A DNA stretch of 64,000 nucleotides from Streptomyces sp. SCSIO 75703 (GTDB lineage: Bacteria; Actinomycetota; Actinomycetes; Streptomycetales; Streptomycetaceae): positions 1,736,001-1,800,000 of the forward strand of contig NZ_CP144555.1 of the NCBI RefSeq assembly GCF_036607905.1. The letters are read 5' to 3'. Under the pieces are notes generated by a model. The model saw only the letters and a list, made by a program, of their open reading frames with translations, was not told the DNA's origin and did no database searches. This document shows, in pieces, positions 1 to 9,533 of this stretch. Position numbers and translations under genes: made by a program. Position 1 is the stretch's first letter. Every line of letters starts with the position of its first letter.

Positions 1-115
1 ACAGCAGCGTGAGCCGTATCCGGATGGTCGGGCGCAGCCAGGGCGGCGGGGTGGCCGGGCGGGGGTCCCAGGTGGGCTTGGGCGGCGCCTGGGGCGGTGT
101 GGGGGTGGACGCCAT
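1..115 (-). CDS. cutS: Sensor histidine kinase CutS, N-terminal fragment
   Basis: Only the first 38 codons lie in the window; the gene continues off the left edge. The visible part is a proline-rich cytoplasmic leader that ends in a short basic stretch (TIRIRLTLL) leading into the expected first membrane helix. It begins 6 bases after the stop of the response regulator upstream on the same strand, so the two should be co-transcribed. The leader matches my memory of CutS of S. coelicolor and S. lividans, the sensor of the CutRS two-component system. Catalytic domains cannot be checked here. Confidence 0.85.
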   Translation of the reverse strand, partial: MASTPTPPQAPPKPTWDPRPATPPPWLRPTIRIRLTLL

Positions 116-121
116 GGGGGA

Positions 122-775
122 TCAGATCCGGTAACCGGAGCCGGGGACGGTGACGATGACGGGGGGCTCGCCCAGTTTGCGGCGCAGGGTCATGACGGTG
201 ACGCGGACCACGTTGGTGAAGGGGTCGGTGTTCTCGTCCCACGCCTTCTCCAGGAGCTGTTCGGCGGAGACCACGGCGCCCTCGCTGCGCATGAGGACCT
301 CCAGCACGGCGAACTCCTTCGGCGCGAGCTGCACCTCCCGGCCGTCGCGGAAGACCTCGCGGCGGTTGGGGTCGAGCTTGATGCCGGCGCGCTCCAGGAC
401 GGGCGGCAGCGGCACGCTGGTGCGCCGGCCCAGGGCGCGCACGCGGGCGATCAGCTCGCTGAAGGCGAAGGGCTTGGGCAGGTAGTCGTCGGCGCCGATC
501 TCCAGTCCCTCGACCCGGTCGCTGACGTCGCCGGAGGCCGTGAGCATCAGCACGCGGGTCGGCATGCCCAGCTCCACGATCCGGCGGCAGACGTCGTCGC
601 CGTGCACGAGGGGGAGGTCGCGGTCGAGGACGACCACGTCGTAGTCGTTGACGCCGATGCGCTCCAGGGCGGCCGCACCGTCGTACACGACGTCGACGGC
701 CATGGCCTCCCGGCGCAGTCCGGTGGCCACCGCATCGGCGAGCAGTTGCTCGTCCTCGACGACGAGTACGCGCAC
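122..775 (-). CDS. cutR: OmpR-family response regulator CutR
   Basis: A 217-residue two-domain response regulator. The receiver domain (about 1-115) has the acidic pair E7/D8, the phospho-acceptor Asp51 in VVVLDRDLP, the Thr of LMLTASG and the Lys of LPKPF. A winged-helix OmpR/PhoB DNA-binding domain (about 122-217) ends in GSGYRI. A GTG start is chosen because an AGGAAGG ribosome site lies about 10 bases upstream and the receiver fold begins at once; the open frame runs much further upstream without domain similarity. cutS follows 6 bases downstream. The length equals that remembered for CutR, a Streptomyces regulator affecting antibiotic production and the response to secretion stress. Confidence 0.92.
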   Translation of the reverse strand: MRVLVVEDEQLLADAVATGLRREAMAVDVVYDGAAALERIGVNDYDVVVLDRDLPLVHGDDVCRRIVELGMPTRVLMLTASGDVSDRVEGLEIGADDYLPKPFAFSELIARVRALGRRTSVPLPPVLERAGIKLDPNRREVFRDGREVQLAPKEFAVLEVLMRSEGAVVSAEQLLEKAWDENTDPFTNVVRVTVMTLRRKLGEPPVIVTVPGSGYRI

Positions 776-1229
776 GTCGCTGGTCCTTCCTGTGTCTGGT
801 TCGGGTCTCCCCCGGGCCGCCCTCGTGGCGCCGTCGCGGCGTGCGCGGGGGCGGACGCGTGGGGTGTCGGCGTCCATCCTGCCCTTTTCGGCCATAAGTC
901 GGCGGTAAGGCGGGCCAGGCCGGGCGTCCCGGCGGGGTGGGGCGGACCGTCGCGGCCGGGGGCCCGGGGGGACGAAATTTTCTCGTGTGGGTGAGGTTTC
1001 CAGGGAAGGAACGCGGGGGAGGACGGGTTTACACCCCACGATCACGCTCTGCCCGTACCGCATGACCACGTGGTGCACGCGGTCCGCCGCCGCGGAGCGG
1101 GTGGGGGTGTCCGGCACGGTCGCCGCCCCCGGCGGGGCTGCGCGGGGCATCCCACGAAGACGTGATCGTCACCTTCCCCTGGCACACCCCCGTGCCACCG
1201 ACCCACGACCCAGGACGAGGGGGCGCAGC
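776..1229. other. Divergent intergenic region, cutR / small acidic protein
   Basis: About 450 bases separate the divergent starts of cutR and the 57-residue gene, so promoters for both must lie here. The stretch contains a relatively AT-rich patch (around 973-985) and a GTTTACAC-like patch near 1026-1035, but I cannot assign a convincing -35/-10 pair or an operator. Apparent open frames on both strands have no recognisable domain and look like non-coding high-GC DNA. Confidence 0.5.
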
Positions 1230-1403
1230 ATGGACGCTTTCACCGCAGGACTTCTGCAGCGCATAAAGACGACCGAGTCCGACCTCTCCCGGGCCCGCGA
1301 CGAGGGCGACGACTTCCTCGTCGACGTGGAGCTGGGCGAACTCGACGACCTGCGCCGCCTCGCTGCCGAGCACGGCGTGGAGGTCGAGGCCACCAACGCC
1401 TGA
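1230..1403 (+). CDS. Small acidic conserved hypothetical protein
   Basis: A 57-residue protein starting MDAFTAGLLQRIK. It is rich in Asp and Glu, with a predicted amphipathic helical centre (acidic/leucine pattern around residues 25-48) and no signal peptide or membrane segment. A purine-rich site (GGACGAGGGG) precedes the ATG by about 7 bases, and a strong terminator follows immediately, which argues for a genuine monocistronic gene. I do not recognise a family with known function. It is divergent from cutR. Confidence 0.7.
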   Translation: MDAFTAGLLQRIKTTESDLSRARDEGDDFLVDVELGELDDLRRLAAEHGVEVEATNA

Positions 1404-1414
1404 CCGGCCCGTGA

Positions 1415-1459
1415 GCGACGAGGGCCCCGGCGACGACCGCGCGCCGGGGCCCTCGTCGC
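1415..1459. terminator. Bidirectional intrinsic terminator
   Basis: Perfect inverted repeat with a 17-bp stem (arms 1415-1431 and 1443-1459) and an 11-base loop, lying between the convergent small acidic gene and the inositol-phosphatase gene. No U-tract follows, as is usual in Streptomyces. Confidence 0.85.
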
Positions 1460-1502
1460 GCGGTCGTCGCGCGGTCGTCGCCGGGGGCACCGCGGGAGCC
1501 GG

Positions 1503-2321
1503 TCAGGCGCCGAAGTCCGCCAGGAGCCGCTGCAGCGGCGCGAAGACGGCCGGGGTGGCGGCGATGGCCAGCTCCCCGGAGGGGGGCTCGCCGGGTCGTC
1601 CGCCGGTCACCGCGCCGGCCTCCCGGGCGATCAGGTCGCCCGCGGCGCGGTCCCAGGGGTGCAGCCCCCGCTCGAAGTAGCCGTCGAGCCGGCCGGCGGC
1701 CACGTCGCACAGGTCGATCGCGGCCGAGCCGCCGCGCCGGATGTCGCGCACCAGCGGGATCAGCCGCCGGGCGATCTCGGCCTGCTCGGCGCGGACCTCG
1801 GCGACGTAGTTGAAGCCGGTGGAGACCAGCGCCTGGTCGAGCGGCGCGGCGGAGCGGCAGGACAGCGCCCGCTCCCCCTCCCAGGTCCCCGTCGCCCAGG
1901 CCCCGCCGCCGCGCACCGCGTGGTACGTCTCCCCGCGCATCGGCGCCGCGACCACCCCGGCGACGGTCTCGCCGTCCTGCTCGGCGGCGATGGACACCGC
2001 CCAGGTCGGCAGGCCGTAGAGGTAGTTCACGGTGCCGTCGAGGGGGTCGATCACCCAGCGCACGCCGCTGGTGCCGGCGCTGGAGGAGCCCTCCTCGCCG
2101 AGGAGGCCGTCGTCCGGGCGGCGCTCGGCGATCAGGCCGGTGATCAGCTTCTCCGCCGCGATGTCCATCTCGGTGACCACGTCGATCGGGCTGGACTTGG
2201 TGGCGGCGACCGCGAGGTCGGCCGGGCGGCCGTCGCGCAGCAGTTCGCCGGCGCGGCGGGCGGCCTCGTGGGCGAGGGCCAGCAGCTCGGCGTGGAGCGG
2301 ATCGGTCGGGGCGTCGGTCAC
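1503..2321 (-). CDS. Inositol monophosphatase family protein
   Basis: A 272-residue protein with all hallmarks of the Mg-dependent IMPase/FIG superfamily: GEEGSS (metal-binding Glu), the signature DPLDGTVNYLYGLP, and WDRAAGDLIAREAGA near the C terminus. It should dephosphorylate myo-inositol phosphate or related sugar or nucleotide phosphates; the exact substrate cannot be read from sequence. A GTG start is chosen 8 bases after the hemH stop, with GAGGAGCC upstream. The tight spacing implies co-transcription behind hemH. Full length, nothing odd. Confidence 0.88.
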   Translation of the reverse strand: MTDAPTDPLHAELLALAHEAARRAGELLRDGRPADLAVAATKSSPIDVVTEMDIAAEKLITGLIAERRPDDGLLGEEGSSSAGTSGVRWVIDPLDGTVNYLYGLPTWAVSIAAEQDGETVAGVVAAPMRGETYHAVRGGGAWATGTWEGERALSCRSAAPLDQALVSTGFNYVAEVRAEQAEIARRLIPLVRDIRRGGSAAIDLCDVAAGRLDGYFERGLHPWDRAAGDLIAREAGAVTGGRPGEPPSGELAIAATPAVFAPLQRLLADFGA

Positions 2322-2329
2322 GGGGCTCC

Positions 2330-3457
2330 TCACGCGTAGGGGCTGTCGGCGCCCGCGGCGGCGGGACGGGGGGCGCGGGCGGGGCAGCAGCCCACCGGGC
2401 AGAGGTCGTGGGACGCGCCGAGCGAACCGAGGAAGCAGGGCGCGGTCTCCTGCCCCCGCTCGGTGGCGGCGCGCTCGGTGATCAGTTCGCGGACCGCGGC
2501 GGCGAAGCGCGGGTCGTCGCCGACGGTGGCCGAGCGGCTCATCGGCAGGCCCAGTTCGCGCGCCTTGTCCGCGGCCTCCGTGTCGAGGTCGTAGAGGACC
2601 TCCATGTGGTCGGAGACGAAGCCGATGGGGGCGATGACCACGGCGGGGACTCCGGCCGCGTGCCGCTCCTCCAGGTGGTCGCAGATGTCGGGCTCCAGCC
2701 ACGGGATGTGCGGGGCGCCGGAGCGGGACTGGTAGACGAGCCGCCAGGGGTGGTCGACGCCGGTGCGCTCGCGGACCGCGTCGGCGATGAGCCCGGCCAC
2801 GTCCAGGTGCTGGCGGACGTAGGCGCCGCCGTCGCCGTGGTCCTCGACGGGGCCGGAGGTGTCCGCGGCCGAGGTGGGGATCGAGTGGGTCGAGAAGGCG
2901 ATGTGCGCGCCGTCGCGGACCTCCTCGGGCAGTTCGGCCAGCGAGCGCAGGACGCCGTCCACCATGGGTTCGAGGAAGCCCGGGTGGTTGAAGAAGTGCC
3001 GCAGCTTGTCGACGCGGGGCAGGTCGAGGCCCTCGGCCTCCAGGGCGGCGAGCGCGTCGGCCAGGTTCTCGCGGTACTGGCGGCAGCCCGAGTAGGAGGC
3101 GTACGCGCTGGTGGCGAGGACCAGGATGCGGCGGCGTCCGTCGCGGACCATCTCGCGCAGGGTGTCCGTCAGGTACGGGTCCCAGTTGCGGTTGCCCCAG
3201 TAGACCGGGAGGTCCAGGCCGTGCTCGGCGAAGTCCTTGCGCAGGGCGTCGAGCAGGGCGCGGTTCTGGTCGTTGATGGGGCTGACCCCGCCGAACAGGA
3301 AGTAGTGGCTGCCCACCTCCTTGAGGCGTTCCGTCGGGATGCCGCGCCCGCGGGTCACGTTCTCCAGGAACGGGACCACGTCGTCCGGGCCCTCCGGGCC
3401 GCCGAACGAGAGCAGGAGCAGGGCGTCGTAGGGGGAGGCGTCCAACAGGTCAGGCAT
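2330..3457 (-). CDS. hemH: Ferrochelatase (coproporphyrin-type)
   Basis: A 375-residue ferrochelatase that inserts iron into the porphyrin ring. In actinobacteria the substrate is coproporphyrin III, so the name cpfC would also fit. Recognisable blocks are [21 protein letters not shown] at the N terminus, [12 protein letters not shown], the catalytic His in AFSTHSIP, and [16 protein letters not shown]. The cysteine-rich tail (C..., then CPVGCCP) plus an internal Cys in [10 protein letters not shown] fits the [2Fe-2S] cluster known in some bacterial ferrochelatases; that is inference. The ATG start matches the family N terminus. First gene of a two-gene unit with the inositol phosphatase. Confidence 0.93.
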   Translation of the reverse strand: MPDLLDASPYDALLLLSFGGPEGPDDVVPFLENVTRGRGIPTERLKEVGSHYFLFGGVSPINDQNRALLDALRKDFAEHGLDLPVYWGNRNWDPYLTDTLREMVRDGRRRILVLATSAYASYSGCRQYRENLADALAALEAEGLDLPRVDKLRHFFNHPGFLEPMVDGVLRSLAELPEEVRDGAHIAFSTHSIPTSAADTSGPVEDHGDGGAYVRQHLDVAGLIADAVRERTGVDHPWRLVYQSRSGAPHIPWLEPDICDHLEERHAAGVPAVVIAPIGFVSDHMEVLYDLDTEAADKARELGLPMSRSATVGDDPRFAAAVRELITERAATERGQETAPCFLGSLGASHDLCPVGCCPARAPRPAAAGADSPYA

Positions 3458-3604
3458 GCCTCGATCCTGCCACCCGGCACCGACAACGGGAAACGAAGGG
3501 CCACGTGGCCCGGCGGCCGGGTCCGGAGGGTACTCCCGGGCGGTATGGGCCGGTAATCTGTATCGACTGCGTACGCCGCTTACCGAGCCGTTCCGGAGAC
3601 CCCG

Positions 3605-4864
3605 TTGACCAGCCCCTACCGCGCCCTGTTCGCCGCTCCCGGCACCAAGGGGTTCTCCGCCGCGGGCCTCCTCGGCCGGATGCCGCTGTCGATGATGGGC
3701 ATCGGCGTGGTGACGATGGTCTCCCAGCTCACCGGCCGGTACGGACTGGCCGGCGCGCTCTCCGCGACCCTCGCGCTCTCCGCCGCCGTGGCCGGCCCGC
3801 AGATCTCCCGGCTGGTCGACCGGTACGGCCAGCGGCGGGTGCTGCGCCCGGCGACGCTCGTCTCGCTGGCCGCGGCGGCGGTGCTGCTGCCGGCCGCGCA
3901 CCACGGCTGGCCCGACTGGGTGCTGTTCGCGGCCTGCGTGGGCATCGGCTGCGTGCCGAGCCTCGGCGCGATGGTCCGGGCCCGCTGGGCCGCCCTGTAC
4001 GGGGGCACCGCGCGGCTGCACACCGCGTACTCCTTCGAGTCGGTGCTCGACGAGGTCTGCTTCGTCTTCGGGCCGATCCTGTCCATCGGGCTGTCCACGG
4101 CGTGGTTCCCGGAGGCCGGACCGTTGCTGGCCGCCTGCTTCCTGGCGACCGGCGTCTTCTGGCTGACCTCCCAGCGCGCCACCGAACCCGCCCCGCACGC
4201 GCGGGACGAGCACCGGGCGGGCGGTTCGGCGCTGCGTTCCCGGGGGCTCCGGGTCCTGGTGGCCACCTTCGTGGCGACCGGCACGATCTTCGGCGCCGTC
4301 GACGTGGTCACCGTGGCCTTCGCCGAGGAGCGGGGGCACAAGGCCGCCGCGAGCCTGGTCCTCGCCCTGTACGCGGCGGGCTCCTGCACGGCGGCGCTGG
4401 TCTTCGGGCTGCTGCGCTTCGCGGGCCGGCCCGAGCGCCGCTGGCTGCTGGGCATCTGTGCGATGGCCGTGAGTATGATCCCCCTCCTACTGGTCGGAAA
4501 CCTGCCGTTTCTGGCCGCGGCGCTGTTCGTCGCGGGGCTCTCCATCGCTCCCACGATGATCTCGACGATGTCCCTCGTCGAACAGCACGTACCACGCGCG
4601 CGGCTCACCGAGGGCATGACCTGGGTGAGCACCGGTCTGGCGGTCGGGGTCGCGCTCGGCTCCTCCGCGGGGGGCTGGGTGATCGACGCGGCGGGGGCCC
4701 GCGCCGGGTACGGGGTTCCGGCGGTGGCCGGGGCCGTCGCGGTGGCGGTCGGTTTCCTCGGGTACCGCCGGCTCGCGCGGCCGGCTCCGCGTCGGGGAGG
4801 GACCGTTGGGCAGCACGACGAACGGCACGTACCGCAGGAGCGGCAGGAGCGGCACATGGCGTAA
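3605..4864 (+). CDS. MFS transporter
   Basis: A 419-residue integral membrane protein with about 12 hydrophobic helices, including a motif-A-like loop ([13 protein letters not shown]) after the second helix. Substrate unknown; the fold suggests an exporter. It starts at TTG with GGAG about 7 bases upstream. The C terminus is charged and hydrophilic, and its last 59 bases overlap the following FAD-oxidase gene, so the two are probably translationally coupled. Divergent from hemH across 147 bases. Confidence 0.85.
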   Translation: MTSPYRALFAAPGTKGFSAAGLLGRMPLSMMGIGVVTMVSQLTGRYGLAGALSATLALSAAVAGPQISRLVDRYGQRRVLRPATLVSLAAAAVLLPAAHHGWPDWVLFAACVGIGCVPSLGAMVRARWAALYGGTARLHTAYSFESVLDEVCFVFGPILSIGLSTAWFPEAGPLLAACFLATGVFWLTSQRATEPAPHARDEHRAGGSALRSRGLRVLVATFVATGTIFGAVDVVTVAFAEERGHKAAASLVLALYAAGSCTAALVFGLLRFAGRPERRWLLGICAMAVSMIPLLLVGNLPFLAAALFVAGLSIAPTMISTMSLVEQHVPRARLTEGMTWVSTGLAVGVALGSSAGGWVIDAAGARAGYGVPAVAGAVAVAVGFLGYRRLARPAPRRGGTVGQHDERHVPQERQERHMA

Positions 4865-6143
4865 CTGGGGCGGCAACGTCTCGGCGCGCCCCGCCCGGGA
4901 GGCCGTCCCGGCCTCCGTCGGCGAAGTGGCGGAGGCGGTCCGCCGGGCCGCCGAGGAGGGGCTGCGGGTCAAGGCGGTCGGCACCGGGCACTCCTTCACC
5001 GCCATCGCCGCGACCGACGGGCTCCTCATACGCCCCCGGCTGCTGACCGGGATACGCCGGATCGACCGGCGGGCCATGACGGTCACGGTCGAGGCGGGCA
5101 CCCCGCTCAAGCGGCTCAACACGGCGCTCGCCCGGGAGGGCCTGTCGCTGGCCAACATGGGCGACATCATGGAGCAGACGGTCTCCGGCGCCGTCGGCAC
5201 CGGCACCCACGGCACCGGCCGGGACTCCGCCTCGATCGCCGCGCAGATCCGGGGGCTCGAACTGGTCACGGCCGACGGGTCGGTGCTCACCTGCTCCGCG
5301 CGGGAGAACCCCGAGGTCTTCGCCGCCGCCCGGATCGGCCTCGGCGCGCTGGGCATCGTCACCGCGCTCACCTTCGCCGTGGAGCCGCTGTTCCTGCTCA
5401 CCGCCCGCGAGGAGCCGATGCCGCTGCCGCGCGTGCTGGACCGCTTCGACGAACTGTGGGCGGAGAACGAGCACTTCGAGTTCTACTGGTTCCCGCACAC
5501 GGACGGCACCATCACCAAGCGGAACAACCGCAGCGCGGGCCCGGAGCGGCCGGTGCCGCCGCTGCGGGGCTGGTTCGAGGACGAGTTCCTCTCCAACGGC
5601 GTCTTCCAGGCGGCCAACTGGGCCGGCCGCGCGGTGCCCGCCACCGTCCCGGCGATCGCCCGGGTCTCCAGCCGGGCGCTGTCGGCGCGGACCTACACCG
5701 ACATCCCCTACAAGGTCTTCACCTCACCGCGCCGGGTGCGGTTCGTGGAGATGGAGTACGCCCTGCCGCGCGAGGCGGCGGTGGAGGCGGTGCGTGAACT
5801 CAAGGCGGTGATCGACCGGTCGCGGCTGCGGGTCGGCTTCCCCGTCGAGGTGCGCACGGCCCCGGCGGACGACATCACGCTGTCCACCGCGTCGGGCCGC
5901 GACACCGCGTACATCGCGGTCCACATGTTCCGGGGCACGCCGTACCGGTCGTACTTCACCGCCGCGGAGCGGGTCTTCACCGCCTACGAGGGGCGCCCGC
6001 ACTGGGGGAAGGTGCACACCCGCACCGCGGAGCACCTGGCGGAGGTCTATCCGCGCTTCGGCGAGTTCACGGCGCTGCGGGACCGGCTGGATCCGGATCG
6101 CCGGTTCCAGAACGACCACTTGCGGAGGGTGCTGGGTCCGTAG
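4806..6143 (+). CDS. FAD-dependent sugar-lactone oxidase (D-arabinono-1,4-lactone oxidase family)
   Basis: A 445-residue member of the VAO/FAD-linked oxidoreductase family. The N terminus has the family pattern WRNWGGN, followed by the FAD-binding segment VKAVGTGHSFTAIAATDG, GTGTHGTG, and the C-terminal ALO domain ending in LDPDRRFQNDHLRRVLG (the usual DP.G.F.N motif). It should oxidise an aldono-lactone or alditol with oxygen; the exact substrate is unknown. A TTG start with GGGAGG upstream lies inside the MFS gene. The 3' end overlaps the convergent membrane-protein gene by 77 bases. Confidence 0.85.
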   Translation: MGSTTNGTYRRSGRSGTWRNWGGNVSARPAREAVPASVGEVAEAVRRAAEEGLRVKAVGTGHSFTAIAATDGLLIRPRLLTGIRRIDRRAMTVTVEAGTPLKRLNTALAREGLSLANMGDIMEQTVSGAVGTGTHGTGRDSASIAAQIRGLELVTADGSVLTCSARENPEVFAAARIGLGALGIVTALTFAVEPLFLLTAREEPMPLPRVLDRFDELWAENEHFEFYWFPHTDGTITKRNNRSAGPERPVPPLRGWFEDEFLSNGVFQAANWAGRAVPATVPAIARVSSRALSARTYTDIPYKVFTSPRRVRFVEMEYALPREAAVEAVRELKAVIDRSRLRVGFPVEVRTAPADDITLSTASGRDTAYIAVHMFRGTPYRSYFTAAERVFTAYEGRPHWGKVHTRTAEHLAEVYPRFGEFTALRDRLDPDRRFQNDHLRRVLGP

Positions 6144-6891
6144 GCGCCGGCGCGGGGGCCGTCGGTCCGGTGCCGCCGGGCTCGTCGCCCTCGGCGGAGG
6201 CGTCCGGGGCGGGTGCCCGCCCGGTCTCGGCGCCGCCGTCCGGGGCGGTGGTGCCGGGGTCGGCGGAGGGGGCGGGATCCGGGTCGCCCGAGGTGCCGGG
6301 GTCCTCGCGGGGGCCCGGGGTGGCGGAGTCGCCGGGCGCGGGCGACTCGTCGGAGCCGGCGGGCCCCTTCCGGTCCGGGGCGGGGCGGTTCTCGCCGGAC
6401 AGGGCGCCGCCGACGGTGGTGTTCGCGCCACCGCTGAGGCTCTCGCCGGAGGCGAGTTCGTAGGCGGTGACGCCGCCCATGGTGACGCCGAAGACGACCG
6501 CGGCGGCGACCAGGGGCCGCTTCCAGCTCTTGACCCGCGCCCGGTGGAGGGTGCCCTCGGTGTACTCGCCGTAGGCGGGCGGGGTGCCGAGGGCGGCGGG
6601 GCCGGTGGCGGTGCGCGCGGTGACGTCGGTCGCGACGGGGCGTCCGGCGCGCAGCCGTTCGCCGGTGCTGCGGAAGAAGTGCTGGAAGACCGGTCCGCCG
6701 CAGGTGGCGACGACACTGATCACCCCGGCGCCGAGGATCGTGCCGTAGACGCCGAAGGAGGAGGCGAGTTTGGCGGCCAGCACCGCGGCCAGGGCGCTGC
6801 CGGCGACCTGGGGCACGCTCAGTTCGATGCGCCGGGACTCCCCCTCCGCACGTATGTCCGCTTCCTGGCCACTATCGGGCTTTTCCCGCAT
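6067..6891 (-). CDS. Membrane protein with disordered proline/acidic tail
   Basis: A 274-residue protein, function unknown. A charged N-terminal segment (1-27) is followed by one or two hydrophobic helices (about 28-62), a linker, a further helix (about 119-137, LVAAAVVFGVTMGGVTAYEL), and then a long tail of Pro, Gly, Asp, Ser and Thr that is almost certainly disordered and probably extracellular. ATG is used with GGGG just upstream. The last 26 codons lie antisense to the 3' end of the FAD oxidase. Divergent from sepH. No recognised domain. Confidence 0.72.
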   Translation of the reverse strand: MREKPDSGQEADIRAEGESRRIELSVPQVAGSALAAVLAAKLASSFGVYGTILGAGVISVVATCGGPVFQHFFRSTGERLRAGRPVATDVTARTATGPAALGTPPAYGEYTEGTLHRARVKSWKRPLVAAAVVFGVTMGGVTAYELASGESLSGGANTTVGGALSGENRPAPDRKGPAGSDESPAPGDSATPGPREDPGTSGDPDPAPSADPGTTAPDGGAETGRAPAPDASAEGDEPGGTGPTAPAPAPTDPAPSASGRSGTGDPDPAGPAAP

Positions 6892-7358
6892 CCCCGGACC
6901 TTGCCTGTCTTTCCCGTACGTGATCGAGCAACTCCATGAGAAAGGGACGTGCGGGCGAAACCATAAGTTCCGGTTCTGGTGATGACGTGAAGTACGCCAC
7001 GCGGCGGATCGGGGGAAACCCGCCAGGGCGGCCAACCGCCACGCCTTGCCGGAAGTTGGACGGCGCGCCAATCCACGCACGTGGCCCTAATGGAGTAGTG
7101 TGGCGAGCCCTGGGCCCGGTCCCCCGACAGGGAGTTCGGGCCTCGCTGGATCGCCGGAAGGGTGGTTGCACAGGGTGACGGAGCCGGTCACTGAGCGTTG
7201 CGAACAGGTAACCGTGCCATAACGGCGTTCCAGGGCCCGCGTCCGACACGCCGGGCAACTCGGCAAGGTTGTGGCAGGCTGCACCCGGGCAGGCCACACT
7301 CGACAGAGCGGAAGCAGCGACGCACGTGACGTCGGCAGGCACCACCCGGGAGGTCCCC
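6892..7358. other. Divergent intergenic region, membrane protein / sepH
   Basis: 467 bases hold the promoters of both divergent genes. I see short AT-richer patches (around 6955-6990 and 7088-7103) but no box that I can assign with confidence, and no convincing coding frame. Confidence 0.45.
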
Positions 7359-8378
7359 ATGCCCGAACTGCGTGTCGTGGCCGTCTCGAATGACGGCACA
7401 CGGCTGGTGCTGAAGGCTGCGGACAGCACGGAGTACACGCTTCCGATCGACGAGCGGCTCCGCGCCGCCGTGCGCGGCGACCGTCCGCGCCTCGGCCAGA
7501 TCGAGATCGAGGTGGAGAGCCATCTCCGCCCCCGCGACATCCAGGCGCGCATACGAGCCGGGGCCACCGCGGAAGAGGTCGCCCAGATGGCGGGCATCCC
7601 GGTCGACCGGGTACGCCGTTTCGAGGGACCCGTGCTGGCGGAGCGCGCCTTCATGGCGGAGCGGGCCCGCAAGACCCCCGTCCGCCGTCCCGGCGAGAAC
7701 TCCGGTCCCCCGCTCGGCGAGGCCGTCCAGGAGCGGCTGCTGCTGCGCGGCGCCGAGAAGGACACCGTCCAGTGGGACTCCTGGCGCCGCGACGACGGCA
7801 CCTGGGAAGTGCTCCTGGTCTACCGGGTCGCGGGCGAACCGCACTCGGCGAGCTGGACCTACGACCCGCCCCGGCGGCTGGTCCAGGCCGTCGACGACGA
7901 GGCGCGCGCGCTGATCGGCGAGTCCGACGACCTCGCCGCGCCCGAGCCCAGCTCCCCCTTCGTGCCGCGCATCGCCCGGCTGCCGCGCGACCGTCCGATG
8001 GACCGCTCCGGCGACCGGCCGGGCCTGCCCGCACTGCCGCCCGACCCCGCGGAGGAGAGCGAGCGGGACTCCCTGACCAGCCTGCTGGAGGCGGTGCCGA
8101 GCTTCCGGGGCGACCTGGTGGTGCCCGAGCGTCCCGCCGAGCCGGCGGAGGAACCGGACGAGGAGCCGGAGGCGGAGGAGCCCCCGGCGCCCGCCGCGTC
8201 GGCCGGGTCCGCCTACGCCGACGTGCTGATGCCGCGTTCGGTGGGCAGCCACCGCGACCGGCTGATCGGCTCCACGGACCGTCAGGCGGAGGCCGACGGC
8301 GTCCGCCCGGGGCGGCGGGCCGCGGTGCCGAGCTGGGACGAGATCGTCTTCGGCACCCGGCGCAAGAAGCCGGACTAA
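7359..8378 (+). CDS. sepH: Cell-division regulator SepH (DUF3071)
   Basis: A 339-residue protein. The conserved N-terminal DUF3071 domain (about 1-175) contains a helix-turn-helix-like stretch (RPRDIQARIRAGATAEEVAQ and following). An acidic, proline-rich linker and a conserved C-terminal peptide (PSWDEIVFGTRRKKPD) complete it. SepH of Streptomyces is known to bind FtsZ and stimulate its assembly at division septa. GGGAGG precedes the ATG by 5 bases; the open frame extends upstream but without conservation. It stands alone, ending at a hairpin shared with the convergent rhodanese gene. Confidence 0.92.
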   Translation: MPELRVVAVSNDGTRLVLKAADSTEYTLPIDERLRAAVRGDRPRLGQIEIEVESHLRPRDIQARIRAGATAEEVAQMAGIPVDRVRRFEGPVLAERAFMAERARKTPVRRPGENSGPPLGEAVQERLLLRGAEKDTVQWDSWRRDDGTWEVLLVYRVAGEPHSASWTYDPPRRLVQAVDDEARALIGESDDLAAPEPSSPFVPRIARLPRDRPMDRSGDRPGLPALPPDPAEESERDSLTSLLEAVPSFRGDLVVPERPAEPAEEPDEEPEAEEPPAPAASAGSAYADVLMPRSVGSHRDRLIGSTDRQAEADGVRPGRRAAVPSWDEIVFGTRRKKPD

Positions 8379-8397
8379 AAGGACCCGTTCACCCCGC

Positions 8398-8427
8398 CGG
8401 GGCCGCGCCGGCGTGGTCGCGGCCCCG
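8398..8427. terminator. Hairpin between sepH and the rhodanese gene
   Basis: Inverted repeat CGGGGCCGCG / CGCGGCCCCG (10-bp stem, 10-base loop) placed 20 bases after the sepH stop and 26 bases from the stop of the convergent gene; likely terminates both. Confidence 0.65.
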
Positions 8428-8452
8428 CTCGCGCCGGCGCGCCGGGCCGGGT

Positions 8453-9295
8453 TCAGTGCGGGTCCGGACCGACCGCCACCGGGCGTGCCGGGTCCGCGGA
8501 CCACTGCGACCAGGAGCCCACGTAGAGCGCCGCGGGGATCCCCGCGACGGCCAGCGCCAGCACCTCGTGGGCACCGGAGACCCCCGAACCGCAGTAGACG
8601 CCGACCTCCGTGCCCTCCGCCGCGCCCAGCCCCCGGAAACGGTCCCGGAGTTCGCCGGCGGGCCGGAACGTGCCGCCCTCCGTGACGTTCTCCGTCGTCG
8701 GCGCCGACACCGCGCCCGGGATGTGTCCGCCGACCGGGTCGATCGGCTCGACCTCGCCCCGGTACCGTTCCCCCGCCCGCGCGTCGAGGAGCACCCCGGA
8801 GCGGGCCAGCGCCGCGGCCCCGTCCGCGTCCAGCAGCCCCCGTCCGCCCGGCTCCGGCGTGAAGTCGCCCGGCTCGGGCACGGTGGCCCCCGTGGCGAGC
8901 GGCCCGTCCCACGCCGTCAACCCGCCGTCGAGGACCCTCACGTCCGGGTGACCCGTCCAGCGCAGCATCCACCAGGCGCGGGCCGCCGCCCACCCCGGCC
9001 CGCCGTCGTACGCGACGACCGGACGCCCCGCCGACACACCGGCCCGGCGCATGGCGGCACCGAACGCGTCGAGGCCGGGCAGCGGGTGCCGTCCCCCGGC
9101 GCCGGGCGGTCCGGCCAGCTCCCGGTCCAGGTCGACGTAGACGGCACCGGGGATGTGCCCGGCCTCGTACGCGGCCCGGCCGTCGAAGGGCGGGGCCCCG
9201 GCGGTGGTGAGCTGCCAGCGGACGTCGAGCAGGACGGGCGGGCGCGGGCCCGCCAGGGCGCCCGCGAGACCGGGCGCGGAGACGATGGCGTTCAT
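8453..9295 (-). CDS. Thiosulfate/3-mercaptopyruvate sulfurtransferase (rhodanese)
   Basis: A 280-residue two-domain rhodanese. The N-terminal domain carries LLDVRW, AYEAGHIPGAVYVDLD and YDGGPGWAAARAWWML; the C-terminal domain carries LLDARAGERYRGE, GHIPGAVSAP and the active-site loop VYCGSGVSG. The CGSGVS loop is closer to 3-mercaptopyruvate sulfurtransferase (CGSGVT) than to thiosulfate:cyanide sulfurtransferase, so that donor is the better guess. ATG with AGGATGG upstream; an alternative ATG 18 bases earlier is less well placed. Divergent from the VOC gene. Confidence 0.88.
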   Translation of the reverse strand: MNAIVSAPGLAGALAGPRPPVLLDVRWQLTTAGAPPFDGRAAYEAGHIPGAVYVDLDRELAGPPGAGGRHPLPGLDAFGAAMRRAGVSAGRPVVAYDGGPGWAAARAWWMLRWTGHPDVRVLDGGLTAWDGPLATGATVPEPGDFTPEPGGRGLLDADGAAALARSGVLLDARAGERYRGEVEPIDPVGGHIPGAVSAPTTENVTEGGTFRPAGELRDRFRGLGAAEGTEVGVYCGSGVSGAHEVLALAVAGIPAALYVGSWSQWSADPARPVAVGPDPH

Positions 9296-9533
9296 GGCCC
9301 CATCCTGGCGCACCGAGTGGCCGACCGGGCGATGTCGGACTACTCTCCCGCCGAACAGGTCCGATCACGGCATGTGCGGGATCGGGCACGTACTGTGCTG
9401 CCGAACGATCCCCTTCGGCCACACCCCGGACACACGGGGATCGGGACGCACCGGCGCCGGTGTCGCCACCGGCGGGGCTCCGGCACGGCGGAAGCGGACG
9501 CACGGCCCGCGCGGGGCCGGGAAGAGAGTGACG

